This document shows positions 5,264-5,264 of a stretch of DNA of 5,264 nucleotides, one piece after another. Position 1 is the stretch's first letter. Each line of letters opens with the position of its first letter. Source of the stretch: Parachlamydiaceae bacterium (GTDB taxonomy: Bacteria > Chlamydiota > Chlamydiia > Chlamydiales > Parachlamydiaceae); the NCBI GenBank assembly GCA_003164155.1, contig PLSG01000353.1:1-5264 (forward strand), written 5' to 3'. The position numbers were made by a program, and so were the translations under genes. The notes under the pieces were generated by a model. It ran no database searches and was not told where the DNA came from. It saw only the letters and a program-made list of their open reading frames with translations.

Positions 5264-5264
5264 T

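Larger units (their letters stand above)
4734..5264. other. Gene-poor region with CGCAAAG-rich repeats
   Basis: No confident gene lies in these 531 bases, which run to the window edge. The distal part (from about 4927) is made of copies of a CGCAAAG-bearing repeat, two direct near-full copies, one truncated copy and one inverted copy. The proximal part (4734-4926) holds a short minus-strand open frame (4747-4926, listed separately) and a seven-base inverted repeat, CCGAAAA (4891-4897) with TTTTCGG (4916-4922), around a CAAATTTG palindrome (4903-4910). Confidence 0.6.

Noticed and set aside
4927..5264. CRISPR array
   Set aside because: The units are few, unevenly spaced, differ in length and orientation, and are not separated by spacers of regular size.

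Overview
The window most likely comes from a member of the phylum Chlamydiota outside the genus Chlamydia, that is, an environmental or amoeba-associated chlamydia. The main reason is the first gene. It encodes a close full-length relative of CPAF, the chlamydial protease-like activity factor, a secreted protease family known from chlamydiae. The genus cannot be fixed from this sequence.

Layout: (1) 8-1747, plus strand, the CPAF-like secreted serine protease with signal peptide and all three catalytic residues in place. (2) 1748-2568, an 821-base gap between two convergent genes. It holds no gene but is full of palindromic DNA: one well-preserved 277-base inverted repeat (1924-2200) whose arms each contain three small hairpins, flanked by decayed pieces that resemble it (about 1806-1885 and 2287-2402) and by a second, older inverted repeat (2392-2491). 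(3) 2569-3093, minus strand, a small two-helix membrane protein of the DUF2937 family. (4) 3177-4592, minus strand, a membrane-bound O-acyltransferase (MBOAT, AlgI/DltB-like) with an abnormal active-site region, preceded by a convincing sigma-70-type promoter at 4653-4682. (5) 4734-5264, no confident gene. It holds copies of a CGCAAAG-rich repeat in direct and inverted orientation, plus a short minus-strand open frame (4747-4926) that could be the tail of a decayed gene.

The two minus-strand genes lie 83 bases apart with no visible terminator, so they may be co-transcribed from the promoter at 4653-4682, although nothing ties them functionally. The protease is transcribed towards them and stops before the repeat cluster, which could act as a transcription barrier between the convergent units. 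No partner gene for the acyltransferase (such as an AlgJ/AlgX-like SGNH protein) is visible. The least ordinary parts of the window are the nested palindromic element and the altered MBOAT active site. I see no evidence of a defence or otherwise unknown multigene system here.
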